From Hemerocallis citrina (taxonomy: Eukaryota > Streptophyta > Magnoliopsida > Asparagales > Asphodelaceae): 64,000 nucleotides of DNA. Shown one piece after another: positions 43,078 through 55,523 of this stretch (positions within the stretch are counted from its first letter, which is position 1; each line of letters starts with the position of its first letter). A program made the position numbers and the translations under genes. Where the stretch lies: contig CM030360.1 in assembly GCA_017893485.1 (NCBI GenBank), positions 16,787,971-16,851,970 on the forward strand, written 5' to 3'. The notes under the pieces were generated by a model. The model was not told the origin of the DNA, searched no databases, and saw only the letters and a list, made by a program, of their open reading frames with translations.

Positions 43078-46000
43078 GTTTCCAATTATACGAACTTCCA
43101 TTTCTTTTCTTTCTTTTCCTTGTATTCTTGTATTCCAATTTCCGTATAAATTCTTTCCTTGGCATTTAAATTCTTTTTTTGAATCTTCTATTGAAACCCA
43201 TCCTAATATTTATTTAAAACCCAAATTCATATTCTAGACTATAGTCTTGTTTTCTCTTCTTTTTATTAATTTATTTTGAAACTCAAACCAAGTCTTGTTT
43301 CCATCATCTTATAAATATTACTTTGATTTATTTGAAGCCCAATTTAATCCATACTATCATATTATTTTATTGATTATTTTAATATCATGTGAAGCCCATA
43401 CATAGCCCAACAATATTATTATCCTTGTTTATTAATGTAAGCCCAACTATTAAATCCAAACCCGCATTGGTGTACCCAAACCCGTTAACCCAACTTAAAC
43501 CCACAACTCAATTTCCCCAGATCTCTCCAACTCCCTCTCACGTTCCCCACAAATCACTCTCCACATCCCCACTATTCCTAACAAAACCCTTGATCTACTC
43601 CTTAATCACTCTAATTAATTATATTAATCAACCTAATCTCCTCCTAATTACCATCAGAACCAAACAACCCCTTCACCTTCCACCTTCTCTCTCCCTCCCA
43701 TCTGTTCTCCTCCCTCAACCACCATCCCGACCACCTGCCTCGACAGCACCCCGCCATCACCTTCGACCTTCGACCTCCGCCCCTCGAGACCACCCGACCT
43801 CCGCCTCATTGCCGCCAGCAGCGCCGTCATCTCTGACCGCCCTCACCTCACCACCATTGCCGAAACCCAACTCCATCTCCACCATCATCCATCACCAGCA
43901 TCGCCGCTCGCCGCCCCTTTCCTTCACCGCAGCCACCACTGCACTCCATCGTTGCCTTTTCGTCGCTCCACCCGAGCGCAGCACCACCGAAGCCTCCTCG
44001 TCGAGCCCTGCCATCTCCCCCTCCTCGTCTCCAGCACACCATCGTACGCACTACCGCTCGACCGCCCCGACAACCCCTCGTCGCACCCCTTTCCCCTGCC
44101 AAATCCTCCATCCGTTGTCGCAACCACCGACGCTCTCTCCATTGTCATTGCTGCTGCCTTTACTGTTGATTGTCCGTCGTGTGCACGTGTTGTGGTGTAC
44201 GTAGTTGCACGTGTCATGGTTTCGTGGGTTGCATGTGCATTGCCACTGTTGGAATAATCATCATCTATAAGGCAAGTATTCTCTAGTACACTCTTTTGTT
44301 CATGTACAAGCATTGCTTGAATCCTGTAAGTAGTTTTGTTTGAATCTCCGTAACATAAGCTCGTTCTTCGTTCCTTTCACATGTTGATTAAATCTTGGCC
44401 CATTGGTATCTATTATTCTACTCGGTTCTTGTAAATCCCGTACATGCAAAATGATCATGAATATCATTTTTATCACGTGCATTACATGAACACATGACAA
44501 GTAATCATAGACATATAGATCCATGCTATGATTTATGTTATTGATCGTGTTATAATGTGGTAGTATAGATATTTAATTCGATAATTGTTACCATAGAATT
44601 GGGAAGTTATCATGTTGGTGATTGTAGAAATGCCCTTGAACTTCTAGTCATGAATGCTCTGTTAATATCTCGAGGTGGTATATACAATTTGTACATCTCA
44701 ATTTTTGTTAGATAAATTTACCATGTTGCTGTCTCGCTGCCTAGCCTATATTGTAGTGGAATTTAGACCCCCGTTACTGTAAGAATTAGATCAATCCTTA
44801 TAAATTAAAGTGAGAGATTGTCGAATCTAGTTTCTAGAATATTTGACGGATCTGAATTCCGAGTTGTAGATAATGAGTTATCATGCTTTTCGTATTGCTA
44901 GGTCTACACATTCCAAATTGTTACTTATAGCACACTAACATGTTTCACAAATTAAAATGTCAGGTTAATGGGTGAATTGGGACTTGATATTTATCAGCAT
45001 AATACTAGACTTGATTGGGAGTCATAATATATTTTTTATAGGATTTTTGAATTGATGCTCAGATGTAAACTTGACCCTAAACTGCTATTAGAACACTAGA
45101 CTAGTAAAGACGTGAACTTTTGGCCCAGTAGAAGTTAAAATCATTCAGACAAATTTATATAGAAGTTGTAGCCCTCTGTGTGAGGAACCCAGACCACTTG
45201 ACGGATTCTCAATCCAACTTGTAGATGCAAAATATTTAAGTTTTACTACTGTATTGTCGAAATTCTAGATTTGTTGTTTATAATTACACTGCCATGTTAA
45301 ATTAATTGGAACAGTAGGATAACTTAAGAAATTAGACCTGAGGATTTTAAGGGTGTTAATTACCAAATTTTAGGAACTTAATTATAATTTTTGCAACAGT
45401 TGTAGTTAAGTTTTTAGATGAATTATCCATATAATAACTTGATGTTGAGCTGCTGCCTGCGCAGTAAACTTATAAAGAACTAGCTGGTAGACCATGTTTC
45501 TGTAGTCGAAATGTATCGTGTAGATATGCTTTGGAACCGGCAGGGAGTCTAGTTTCTAGAACCCCTGATGGAACCTTATTCTCTTTCCTGTAACAACGGG
45601 AAAACGAATTTTTGTACAGCAACATTGTGATGTCAAGAATTGTATGTTTATGGTTTTTTAAAATATAAACATGTTCTTTTCATATTTAATAATTGAATTG
45701 ATACAATAGATAGATCGAATGACTTTATATCATGTAATGCATGGTTTATTATTGCAACTATTTCACTAATTATACCGACTGTCTGTATACCGATTACATG
45801 TACACAACTGAAACACATTAAAAGAATGACAAGCCGGGGTAGTAAGGGTACGACCTAGTAGTGGATAATATAGGGGACTATACTTGGAAAGGAGCTCAGG
45901 GTTTCCCTACCATTACTGAATGGCTGAATGATTGAATGATTGAATAACTGAATGAATGAACACTGTATATTGTTCATCAAACATTGATATAGAATACTGA

Positions 46001-46834
46001 ATGACTGAATAACTAAATAACTGAATTATATTTCTTGTTTATATGTTTTGTCGAGTACATGACCTATAGCATTCACCACTAGAGTCAAAATGTTACATGA
46101 TTGTATGCACCCGAACCTGTGGTATGGGACGCAGGATTGCGTGCATTAGATAGGACTGATAAAAGATTAATTGAATTAAGATTTACACTGAGCATATGCA
46201 TATTCCTGTTATAAGTTATATGGTTCCTGTTTACAAGTTTCCATGATTCAAGTTTACATGTTACATATTTCAGTCTGCTAGTTTCATGATTCCTGCTCAT
46301 AAGACAAGTTACCTGATTCTCGATTTCATGTTTGTATTCCTCGTTACATGATTTGTTTCATGTATACATATGGTTCCCTGTTACTTTCTATACTTCTATT
46401 CTTGTTTCATTTTGCTTGTACTACTTGTGGCCCGTTAACACGAGTGTTCCTCTTCCCAACTCGGAATGATGAATTTACAGGAGTGGAAGAAGCATTGTCA
46501 GAAGGAATTAGTGATCCAGTGTTCTAAGGAACGGAGATGAATTCCAGTCTGCTTTACTTGCTTTATATTATGTTTCTCAGTTCTTTTTGCGTTACTGCAA
46601 ACTTTGTATTTCGGGCTTTGTTGACCCGAAGTTATTTATTTTCTAGATGTTGGTTATGTATGAGACACTTCATGGATTATTCATGTTTATGTGATATTTT
46701 ATTGCATGCGTGATTATTGTCATCTTTTATATTATTTGAGTTAAACTGTTACAACTTATGGATGATGTACCCATCATCCGTTGGGCCTCAGTTGTGTGTC
46801 CATGTTTTTGTATAATGGGAAGCAGGGCGTGACA
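43078..46834 (+). mobile_element. Solo LTR of the Gypsy-1 family (3757 bp, TSD AGATC)
   Basis: It starts TGTAACCTCCGTTTCC and ends GGGAAGCAGGGCGTGACA, flanked by a perfect 5-bp duplication AGATC (43073-43077, 46835-46839). Its end is homologous to the Gypsy-1 LTR (CTTATGGATGATG, ATCATCCGTTGGGC, GGGCGTGACA), but the copies are diverged. It contains a C-rich leader (43500-44130) whose proline/serine-rich reading frame (43389-44204) I read as non-coding, and a GC-type donor AAGGCAAGTA at 44270, conserved with 11247 in Gypsy-1. A degenerate CTGAATGA/TTGAATGA array lies at 45920-46025. No internal domain adjoins either end. Confidence 0.92.
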
Positions 46835-46839
46835 AGATC

Positions 46840-47502
46840 ACACCAATCACACAAAGCACACGAGAGTTATCCTGGTGATAATGGTAGAAATCGCAGAAAA
46901 TTAGAGTCGTACAATTCCAGCACAGATCCTAAGCATCTACAGGCAGATTAGCCATCACGGGACAATTTTACAAGTCCATAACTTCTTCAGGCTCATCTAC
47001 AAGACATGGCCACTTTCAAGCCCATTAAAAGTGACAAGGCCCACTAGGAGAGACAGCCAGCCCATGAGGGCTATAAGTCAAATCTCTTGTCATTAGATAA
47101 GAGATTCTTATCTCTTTAGGGGAGAACCAACAGGAGATGAGGGATTCACATCAATCTCCAAAACTGTTTCTCAGGCCTATAAATGCACTCCCCCTACTCA
47201 GTCCGAAGGTAATCTGTAATTTTTCTCTCAAATCTTTCTATCTCTGGTTTTGAGTTGATAGTCGGAGGATCTGTCACCAGGGCCAGACCCGGTGTTTCAG
47301 GCTTTTCACAGGTCCATCGACCGGGTCAGCAACTATTGGATTCTGATCATGGTGTTCAATCAACAATTCAGATATACTCTCGGGAGCTCTAACTACTTTT
47401 TACGGTGGCAATCAAATGATAGTTTCCTTCAAAATATTAACTCTCTATTTGTTGGCTCCCACACAAAAATAAGCAGCAATAGATTGGCGTTGTTCAGCAA
47501 CA
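46840..47502 (+). mobile_element. 5' LTR of Tat-3 (right part) with primer junction
   Basis: It is homologous to 40970-41619. TATA box TATAAATG at 47178; R/U5 core with GGATCTGTCACCAGGGCC and GGTGTTTCAGGC. It ends in CAGCAACA followed by GATTGGCACCGTTTATGGGA, the typical Tat-lineage LTR/internal junction. The junction is doubled: CAGCAATAGATTGGCGTTGTT (47475-47495; 21 bp, quoted in part as CAATAGATTGGCGTTG) is followed by CAGCAACAGATTGGCACCG. The left part of this LTR lies left of the solo LTR at 43078. Confidence 0.7.
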
Positions 47503-48952
47503 GATTGGCACCGTTTATGGGAAACTACACATATTTACTTCATAGATCAGAACTTGCCGCAAGAAATACCGAATACTCCCTCCGTGCCACGAAGACTAAG
47601 AGGGAGAGTGACGGCCTCAAGTCGGCTCTTCGTCAACCAGCTCCTCCTGTGGATGACCCAATTCCTCCAGTCAAATCATCTCCAACAGCGTAGTCAATCT
47701 CCTATCAATAGAGAGGCACCAGGGGGGATCCCGACAAATTCATCACGAACAATGCCCTCTGCATGACCGTATCTCAGTCCATAATGCTTTCACTGATTGA
47801 ATGGCCTCACGAGGTCCTCGGGGTCGAGAGATCTCCATTTTCTAGGCAACGAGGAACCAATCTACAAATCCATTTGGATGATAGGCACACCTGAATTGAG
47901 GCCTCCCGCTCAGAACATCAAGTGAATCGGAGAGGTAACTCTCCCAGAAAACTGAGATTAAGACACTCTCCCTCTCACAGGGGGTGCATTGCCAAAAGAA
48001 TCCCAACTTGTGAGAGTCGAAAGCATCTTGAAAGAAACAAAGAGCAAGAGTCTCAGTCACCAGAGTCGAAATGAAAAACTTCAAGTAGGACATCTCCGAG
48101 CTATCCGAGGTCCTCATGAACAGGGTCGGCACTCATAGAGCGACCACTCTACTCTTTCAAGAGAAGAAGAATCCAGCGACTCAACTAGATCGAAGGAGAA
48201 GGACGACCAAATCCTTTGTCGCATTCGAGAAGTGGAAGATAGGTTGGAATAGAAAAAGAATGAAGGAAACTGCTCCAGCATGGCTTACCACCCCAGGCAA
48301 CCTCCATTTAGCAAGTCCATCCTTGATGAGCCAATTCCAAAGAACTACAAATCTTCTCAATTCAAATCATACGAAGGTGACTTTGACTCAGTAGACCCTA
48401 TTGAGGGTTTTAACACTCTTATGATTGTCTACAATGCCACCGACACACTCATGTGAAAAACTTTTCCTGCAACTTTGATAGGATCAGTAAGGGAATGATA
48501 CTCCCGTCTAACTCTAGAGTCAATATTCTCCTTCGAACAGCTCGAGGAGCTCTTCATAGTACATTTCGTCACTAGTTGCAAGGCCAAAAAAATAAGTGCT
48601 TCCCGGTTGGAATTAAAGCAAAATGATGGATAACTATAAGAAGACTTTGCCAATCGCTTCACAACCGAAGCAAGGTCCATATCTTCCTTAGACTCCTCAA
48701 TGGCAGCTGCTACATTCCTTCACAACTTCATTCAAAAAAAACTTAAAGTCTCCCTCGCAAAGAAGCCTCCCAAAGATTTTGCTGAGCTCCTGGAGAAAAC
48801 CGAAGTACTTCAGGGCCGAGGAAGCTCTCTATACCCAAGGCAAGATAGAGTCACCTTCCGAGAACAAACAAAGGAACACTAACGAGGAAGAATCCAAGAA
48901 GTTTTAGAAATATAGTGTAGGTCAGCGCCGCCCTCCTCCAACACCAAGCTTC
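47503..48952 (+). pseudogene. gag: Tat-3 gag, 5' part (broken; continues at 58804)
   Basis: From about 48300 one frame encodes a recognisable Retrotrans_gag domain: FKSYEGDFDSVDPIEGFNTL, then a TFP..LIGSVRE stretch, LESIFSFEQLEELF, FANRFTTEARSI and KKPPKDFAELLEKTEVLQ. Four in-frame stops (two TGA, TAA, TAA) break it; TGA stands where the family has the W of the REWY motif. The upstream leader and N-terminus (47503-48290) are not clearly readable. At 48952 the frame is cut by the Copia insertion and resumes exactly after the second GCTTC. Confidence 0.75.
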
Positions 48953-50327
48953 TGTTGGATCCTGTAGGCGAGACAACAAACACTAGAGGGGGGGTGAATA
49001 GTGTTAATTAAAAACTGCGGAAATTTTCTTCGGTGCAGTGACTTGGTTGTGAACCAGTCAACTGAAATGATCAAATAACAGAAAATACAATAACTCGGTG
49101 CAGTCGACTTATAGATAAGGCAGGCGACTGATGACACAAAAAGTACAACTAAAACGACACTGACCAGTCGACTGATAGTGCAAGGAGTCGACTGTCTAGA
49201 CACTTTTGCAGAACTTAAGTAAGCAAGAGTAAATGCAAAATCAAGACAACCAATCACAGAGTACACAAGATATATCCTGGTTCGGTCCTCCCGACCTACA
49301 TCCAGTCCCCAAGCAACCCACTTGAGATTTCCACTATTCTTGAAAAAGATTACAAGAATACCCTACGACGTTACGACAACAACCTTGTCTAACCCGTAGT
49401 CCTTTCTCTCAACCAGAGAAAGCAGACCCACTCTACTACCAAGAGTGAAACAAACCGACTCTACAACTTAGAGTCAAAAACACTCTCCAACCGAGAGCAA
49501 AAGTAACAAGAAGAACTTTACAGTCAACCTATAGCCTTGTTGGTGTATGTGTTGATGCACGTGGCTAAAAACCAAGGTTGACTTCTATACTCAGTCCAGA
49601 GCGAATTCGTTGCTATACTGGACTGAATGTAGAGAACCAAAGAGTATGAACTTGAAAGCTTTATTTCTCAAAAATATCACTTAGAATTTTTCTCAAGGAA
49701 TGCTCAGATTTCAAAGAATATTCTGTAGATCTTTTCAGTGAGATCTGAACTCTACTTATAGAGTTTGATCTCCTGGACGTTGGGAGACAGTTACTCCAAC
49801 TGTCAACCAACGGATCTAAGCTTTTGATTTTGAAAAATTCGATTTTGAAAACAGAAAACGGTCAAAAGGCTCTCGAACAGTCGACTGGGTTGCCATATGA
49901 GTCGACTGATCAGAGTTTGAATAAATTTAAACAGTTTTGTACTGTCAGTCGACTGGCAGAGGCTTAAGTCGACTGGTACTCAAAAGTTAAATTACTTCAA
50001 ACTGTTTTGACTCTTTTTGGGGGTTTTAAGAGACACACATTATGAAATTTTGATTGTGTGTGTGTGTGACAAGGCTTTACATCAGACTAAGACTCAAAAA
50101 AAAGTAAAATACAATGTTTTTACAAGACATAATAAATTGACACAATTGAGCTTGAGGTCTTGAGTCTTGTTTTGAGTCTTGTCTTGAATGAAGTCTTTGT
50201 CTGTATCCTTTGAGCTTGTTCATTTGTTCAGCTGAAATAATCTTTTGTATGTGCAACCTGCAATGTTAGATTTATAACATAGACACATGTTGCAGTGTGT
50301 TGTGATCATCAAAATCAAGAATCAACA
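48953..50327 (-). repeat. Copia 3' LTR
   Basis: 1375 bp. TATA-like TATAAGTA at 49753-49760 (minus). It carries paired AGTCGACT palindromes at about 49087/49125, 49165/49188, 49888/49909 and 49947/49967, and a pair at 49035/49060 that has decayed here (CAGTGACTT, CAGTCAACT) but is intact in the 5' LTR. Confidence 0.93.
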
Positions 50328-50342
50328 TTCTCCCCCTTTTTG
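50328..50342 (-). promoter_or_regulatory. Polypurine tract of the Copia element
   Basis: On the minus strand CAAAAAGGGGGAGAA directly precedes the 3' LTR start TGTTGATTC. A second similar run (AGGGGGAGAGATATC) lies at about 50692-50706, after ORF3. Confidence 0.85.
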
Positions 50343-50829
50343 ATGATGACAACACAATAGCTGATAATAACAGATAATATACAAGCATAGTAAAGACATG
50401 CTCCCCCTATTAAAAACACAGAATGCATTGTCTTAAAAATGATTCATAAAACATGTATCAGTCGACTTATCAAAAATGGCAGGCGACTGATCAGGAAACA
50501 CATATAAAAAATCACAAGCAGAAAATAAGTACAGATGCAGCAGCAACAGTCAGCAGCAGCAGTCGACTTATATGCCTGTTGGCAGTCAACTGACCAGAGA
50601 ATGTTCCAATACCCAGAAATAGAACAAAGTTAACAAACAAGAGGATATCAAACATATCAAACACAGATAATAAAGCAACCATAACACAGATATCTCTCCC
50701 CCTTTGTCATCATCAAAAACACAAAATAACAGTCTTTTGCATAAAAAAGAGACTAAGATAAAGTCGCATACAGAAATAAGTGCATTAAAAAAGAAAATTA
50801 CATAATAGAAAAATAAAATAAAAAATCCT
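50343..50829 (-). other. 3' untranslated part of the Copia element
   Basis: No gene. It contains two AGTCGACTT/GGCGACTG pairs (about 50460-50490 and 50562-50590). The hydrophobic minus-strand ORF at 50586-50924 overlaps the end of ORF3 in another frame and is not supported. Confidence 0.5.
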
Positions 50830-51920
50830 TCAATCGTCCTCATCGGAGTCTTCATCGTCACCATGAGAAGGAGGATGAAATTGAGAATTGAAGAGATCAG
50901 TGAGGTTGTCAAGTTTGGTATCAATGTTGTCTAGTTTGGAATCAAGGTTATGAAGCTGGGTATCCACAGTGGCTGAATGTTTCATAAGATAGGAGACACA
51001 GTCATATAGAGTACGAGGATCATCATAGTTGGCTTGAAGAATAGGTGGATCAGAAGAGGTAGAAGGTCTAGAGGGTCTAGAAGTAGAACCTAAAGGAGCT
51101 TAAGAAAGTGGAGGAGACCTAGGGGGTGATCTAGAAGGAGGATCAAGAAGTTTCATTCGTGCCAAACTAGCACGATCGAAACACTCATAATGAGTAACAA
51201 CATTGGTCTCGGAATCGAGATCAACGCTGAAAGCTAAAAAGACACGAGTGAGAAAACCACCAAAAGGTAAGAAGTGAGTGTGGTTTTGGTTAAGTTTTGA
51301 AAAGATGACATGACCCCAATTTACAGCAGTTTTACCAAATATTGCATAGACAGCTTTTTGTAGTTCTAGAGAGTACTGGTCATAACTTCCTCTTTTGGGA
51401 AGGATGTTATAGGCTAGTATTCTAGCTACAAGCTTAGCAATAGGAGTAATATTTTTGCTAGTCATTGGAGGGCCATGATTGGGTAGAAAGATTTTGGATA
51501 AAACAGAGGCATCATCTAATATAACATCATCAAGATACAATCCTCCGTCATCTATACCCAATATTTGATTGATTCTACTGGGTGTGAGTGTCATTTTGAC
51601 ATTTTTCACAGATGAACGGATAATCACATCCCCATCGTGTTTTTGGACAACTCTCATATTTGTGTAAAATAAATAAATGAGTTGGGGATAATAATTGGGT
51701 TGATTAGAGAGTGAAAGAAATTCAAAAGACTGCTATTTTGAAACAAGGAGACAAGATTAAAACGGTCTAGATCATTGAAATTAACAAATCTTCCAAGGAA
51801 GATGGTAATGGTACACACAATGTACCATCGTTCTAACAGATCTGGACTCAAAAGATATTGTGAGTAGTCTTGGGAAGAAGAGCTACCCTCATGAGTCCTC
51901 TTAGAACGTTTGGGTGCCAT
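50830..51920 (-). pseudogene. Copia ORF3 (downstream of pol), similar to plant 'putative transposon protein' (PF20167-like)
   Basis: ATG at 51920-51918 begins MAPKRSKRTHEGSSSS, a basic serine-rich start. Then come GRFVNFNDLDRF.LVSLFQ, RVVQKHDGDVIIRSSVKNVK and LTPSRINQILGIDDGGLYLD, a pattern I associate with the plant PF20167 family. Next are a proline/serine linker, a short coiled coil with repeated LDSKLDNIDTKLDNLTDLF, and an acidic tail GDDEDSDEDD ending in TGA (50832-50830). Two lesions are visible: a frameshift near 51690 and TAA at 51102-51100, which continues in the same frame. The position between pol and the 3' LTR is where SIRE elements carry an env-like ORF, but I see no signal peptide or membrane segment here. 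Function unknown. Confidence 0.65.
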
Positions 51921-52404
51921 GATAAAGATACAAAAGATGAGATTTTACCAAGAGGGAAGAGAGACAAACAGCAGATGCGAGAATCAGCAGCCTGCAGTTG
52001 ACTTGCCTGAAAGAACTCCTTCTTCTTGCCTTAGGGTTTCAGATTTGGGGGTAAAAAATGAAAGTGAAGATGGAGGCTGTGAAAAGGGGTTTTAACTAAG
52101 AATAGACGGCTCATATCAAAGAGGGAAGAAATCGACGGTTGAGATAAGAGATCACGGGTGAAAAGAGAAGTGAATTTCATCTCAAAAGTCGTGATGAATA
52201 GTCGCTGAAGACGATTTAACTCTCGATAGTCGACTGGTAGGGTATATCAGTCGACTTAGTCGAGAAGAGACTAAAAAATTATGTCTACTTATCAGTCGAC
52301 TGGTATAATAGCCAGGCGACTAGTCGAAAAAAAATATAGGTATGTTTTAAAGTTCAGTACAGTCGACTTATTCAAGAACACAGTCGACTGAACAGAAACA
52401 ATTT
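51921..52404 (-). other. Spacer between Copia pol and ORF3
   Basis: No gene. It holds three palindrome pairs (AGTCGACT near 52231/52252, 52303/52324, 52360/52382) and CT/GA-rich sequence just upstream of ORF3, which may serve as its leader or acceptor region. Confidence 0.45.
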
Positions 52405-55400
52405 TCAACAAATATCAATAAAATCACAAATTCCAAGTTCTCTTCTTAAGTTAATGAAAGTATCTTCTTTAAGGGGTTTGGTAAATATGTCTGCTATTTG
52501 TTTATCAGTAGAGATAAAGTCTAAATATCTCCTTTTAAAACATGATCACGTAGAAAATGATGTCGAATATCAATATGTTTTGTACGTGAATGTTGAATCG
52601 GATTTTTAGATAAATTAATTGCACTGGTATTATCACACATAATTGAGGGTTTCTCAAATGAAATACCATAATCTAATAAGGTTTGTTTCATCCACAAAAT
52701 TTGTGCACATGCCAAACTTGCAGCGATATACTCAGCTTCTTTGGTTGATAGGGATACGGAATTTTGCTTTTTACTGCACCAAGAGACTAGTGAATGTCCC
52801 AAAAAGTGACATGTACCACTAGTACTCTTGCGATCAGTTTTGCTTCCAGCAAAATCAGCATCGCTATATGACAGAAGTTGAAAATTATCGGTGCGTGGAT
52901 AAAATAAACCATATTCAGATGTGCCTTTAATATATCTTAAAATTCGTTTCACTGCTTTTAAATGAGACTCTTTAGGACTAGATTGATATCTAGCACATAA
53001 ACATACGCTGAACATAATATCTGGTCTACTTGCAGTAATATATAAGAGTGAACCAATCATACCTCGATAGAGTTTTTGATCAACACTCTTACCTAATATA
53101 TCTTTGTCAAGAGTAGTAGTAGTAACCATAGGTGTGGATTTACTACTAGTACTATCCATGTTAAAACGTTTGAGTAATTCCTTTGCATATTTTCCTTGAT
53201 TAATAAATATGCCATTTGAGGACTGTTTAATTTGAAGTCCAAGGAAATAATTTGAGTTCACCCATGTGACTCATCTCAAATTCGTTTTTCATGGTATTAG
53301 CAAATTCTTGACATAGATTATTATTAGTAGAACCAAAAATTATATCATCAACATATATTTGTATGATTAAGATATCATTCTTAACTCTTTTGATAAACAA
53401 TGTAGTGTCTACTTTACCTATTTCAAATCCTGTTTCTAAAAGAAAAGTTTTCAAACCATCATACCAAGCATGAGGTGCTTGTTTAAGACCGTATAAAGCC
53501 TTTTTCAATTTATAAACATGATCTGGAAATTGTTCATATTCAAAACCTGGTGGTTGTTTAACATAAACATTTTCCTTAATAAACCCATTAAGGAAGGCAC
53601 TTTTAACATCCATTTGATAAAGTATAAAATTCATGAAACAAGCAAAAGATAATAAAATACGAATAGATTCTAGTCTAGCAACACGAGCATATGTTTCATC
53701 AAAATGTTTATACCTTATTCTTGATTATATCCTTGAGCAACTAATCTAGCCTTGTTCCTTACAACTTGTCCTGATTCATCTAACTTATTTTTAAATACCC
53801 ATTTGGTACCAATAATAGTCTGATCAGGAGGTCGAGGAACTAAATCCCATACATCATTCCTTATAAATTGGTTTAGTTCATCTTGCATGGCATTCATCCA
53901 ATATTCATTCTCACAAGCTTCTTGTATATTTTTCGGTTCAAAATCCGACAAGAATGCTGTATGAGAGATCATATTAACATGTGAACGTGTCTGAATACCA
54001 TGGAAAATGTCACCAATTATTAAGTCATGAGGATGATCTTTAACTTCAACAAATGACTTTGATAAAGTTGAAGATTTCACAATAGGATCAGTCGGCTGGA
54101 CAAGTTCGTTAGTCGACTGCTTTACTTCAGTCGACTGGTAGTCCTTATCAGTCGACTTATCAGTCAGATTAGTTTGTTCTAAGGATTTAATCATATTATC
54201 TAAAGGTGATGAATCAATTTCATCATCTTTATTTAAGGTTGATGAAGGTAAAGATTCATCGAATGTAACATGCATTGATTCTTCAATAGTCATTGTAGAC
54301 TTATTGAAAATTCTATATGCTTTACTCCTATTTGAGTATCCTAAAAAGATACCCTCATTAGATCTAGGATCAAATTTGTCTAAATTATCTTTTGTGTTTA
54401 GAATAAAACACTTACAACCAAATGTCTTAAAGTAAGAGACTTTAGGAATTTTATTAAAAAATAACTCATAACAAGTCTTCTTTAGCTTAGGTCTTAGAAG
54501 AATTCTATTTAAAACATAACAAGCTGTAGCAACAGCTTCAGCCCAAAAGTGTTTTGGTAGATTGCTTTCAACAAGCATAGTACGTGCGCATTCTTGCAAA
54601 GTCCTATTTTTCCTTTCAACCACTCCATTTTGTGGTGAAGCTCTAGGAAATGCAAATAAATGTGTTATACCATTCTTGTTGCAATATTCTGTAAATGTTT
54701 CATTTTCAAATTCTCCACCATGATCACTTCTAATAGTGACTATGGTTAAAGATCTTTGATTTTGAATACGTTTACAAAAATGTGCAAATTCATCAAAAGC
54801 ATCATTTTTATGTTTTAAAAAGAATGTCCAAGTGAATCTTGAAAAATCATCCACTAAAACAAACACATATCTACTTTTATTTAAAGAAGCAACTCTAGTA
54901 GGGCCAAATAAATCCATATGAATTAATTCGAGCGGCCTACTAGTAGAAATTACTTCTTTTGTTTTAAAAGTGGATTTGATTTGTTTTCCTAGTTGACATG
55001 CATCACATAACTTATCCTTTTTAAAGGATAGTTTTGACAGTCCTTTAACTAGGTTATATTTAGATAATTTTGAGAGATTCTTCATGTTCACATGTCCAAA
55101 TCTTCTATGCCATAGCCAAGATTCATTGTTAGAGGCTATTAAACAAAAGTCATTTGAAAAATCAATTGCATTCAAACACAATTCATAAATATTATTTTTA
55201 CGGAAACCTTGAAAAACAACATTTTGCATAGTGGAATCATAAATCAAGCATGCATCTTTTTCGAAAACTATTTTATACCCTTTATCACATAATTGACTAA
55301 TGCTTAAAAGATTATGCTTTAAACCACTAACTAATAATACATTTTCTATGGTTGGGTTAGAAGTTTTACCGACCATGCCAATACCTATGACTTTGCATTT

Positions 55401-55523
55401 GTTGTTATCTCCAAAGGTGACAGTTCCTCCATCTATGCTTTGAATGGTGGATAGTAGGTTGGCATGTCCTGTCATGTGTTTTGAACATCCGCTGTCTAAT
55501 ATCCAGCGTTCTTTCTTGGGTAC
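52405..55523 (-). pseudogene. pol: Copia pol: protease, integrase, RT, RNase H
   Basis: It starts at the exon 2 border (VPKKERWILDSGCSKHMTG; protease DSG near 55497). Integrase: zinc region (WHRRFGHVNMKNL, CDACQLGKQ), core with MDLFGPTRV, IRSDHGGEFEN and PQNGVVERKNRT. The INT-RT linker (about 54050-54160) includes QSTEVKQSTN-type repeats encoded by the AGTCGACT palindrome. RT: TKWVFKNKLDE, QMDVKSAFLNG, YGLKQAPHAWY and catalytic YVDDIIFGST (about 53345). RNase H: SDADFAGSKTDRKSTSG, STKEAEYIAA, and DKQIADIFTKPLKEDTF near the end, stop TGA 52407-52405. Three frameshifts (near 53718, 53240 and 52530) make it non-functional; otherwise the domains are well preserved. Confidence 0.9.

Noticed and set aside
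43389..44204. 271-codon proline/serine/threonine-rich plus-strand ORF
   Set aside because: It lies wholly in the C-rich leader of a solo LTR, has no domain, and a similar low-complexity frame arises at the matching place in the Gypsy-1 LTR (10868-11311) with unrelated sequence.
47292..47766. Plus-strand ORFs after the Tat-3 LTR as intact Gag N-terminus
   Set aside because: The frame starts in the LTR and does not connect to the recognisable Gag domain at 48300; the N-terminal region is too decayed to assign.
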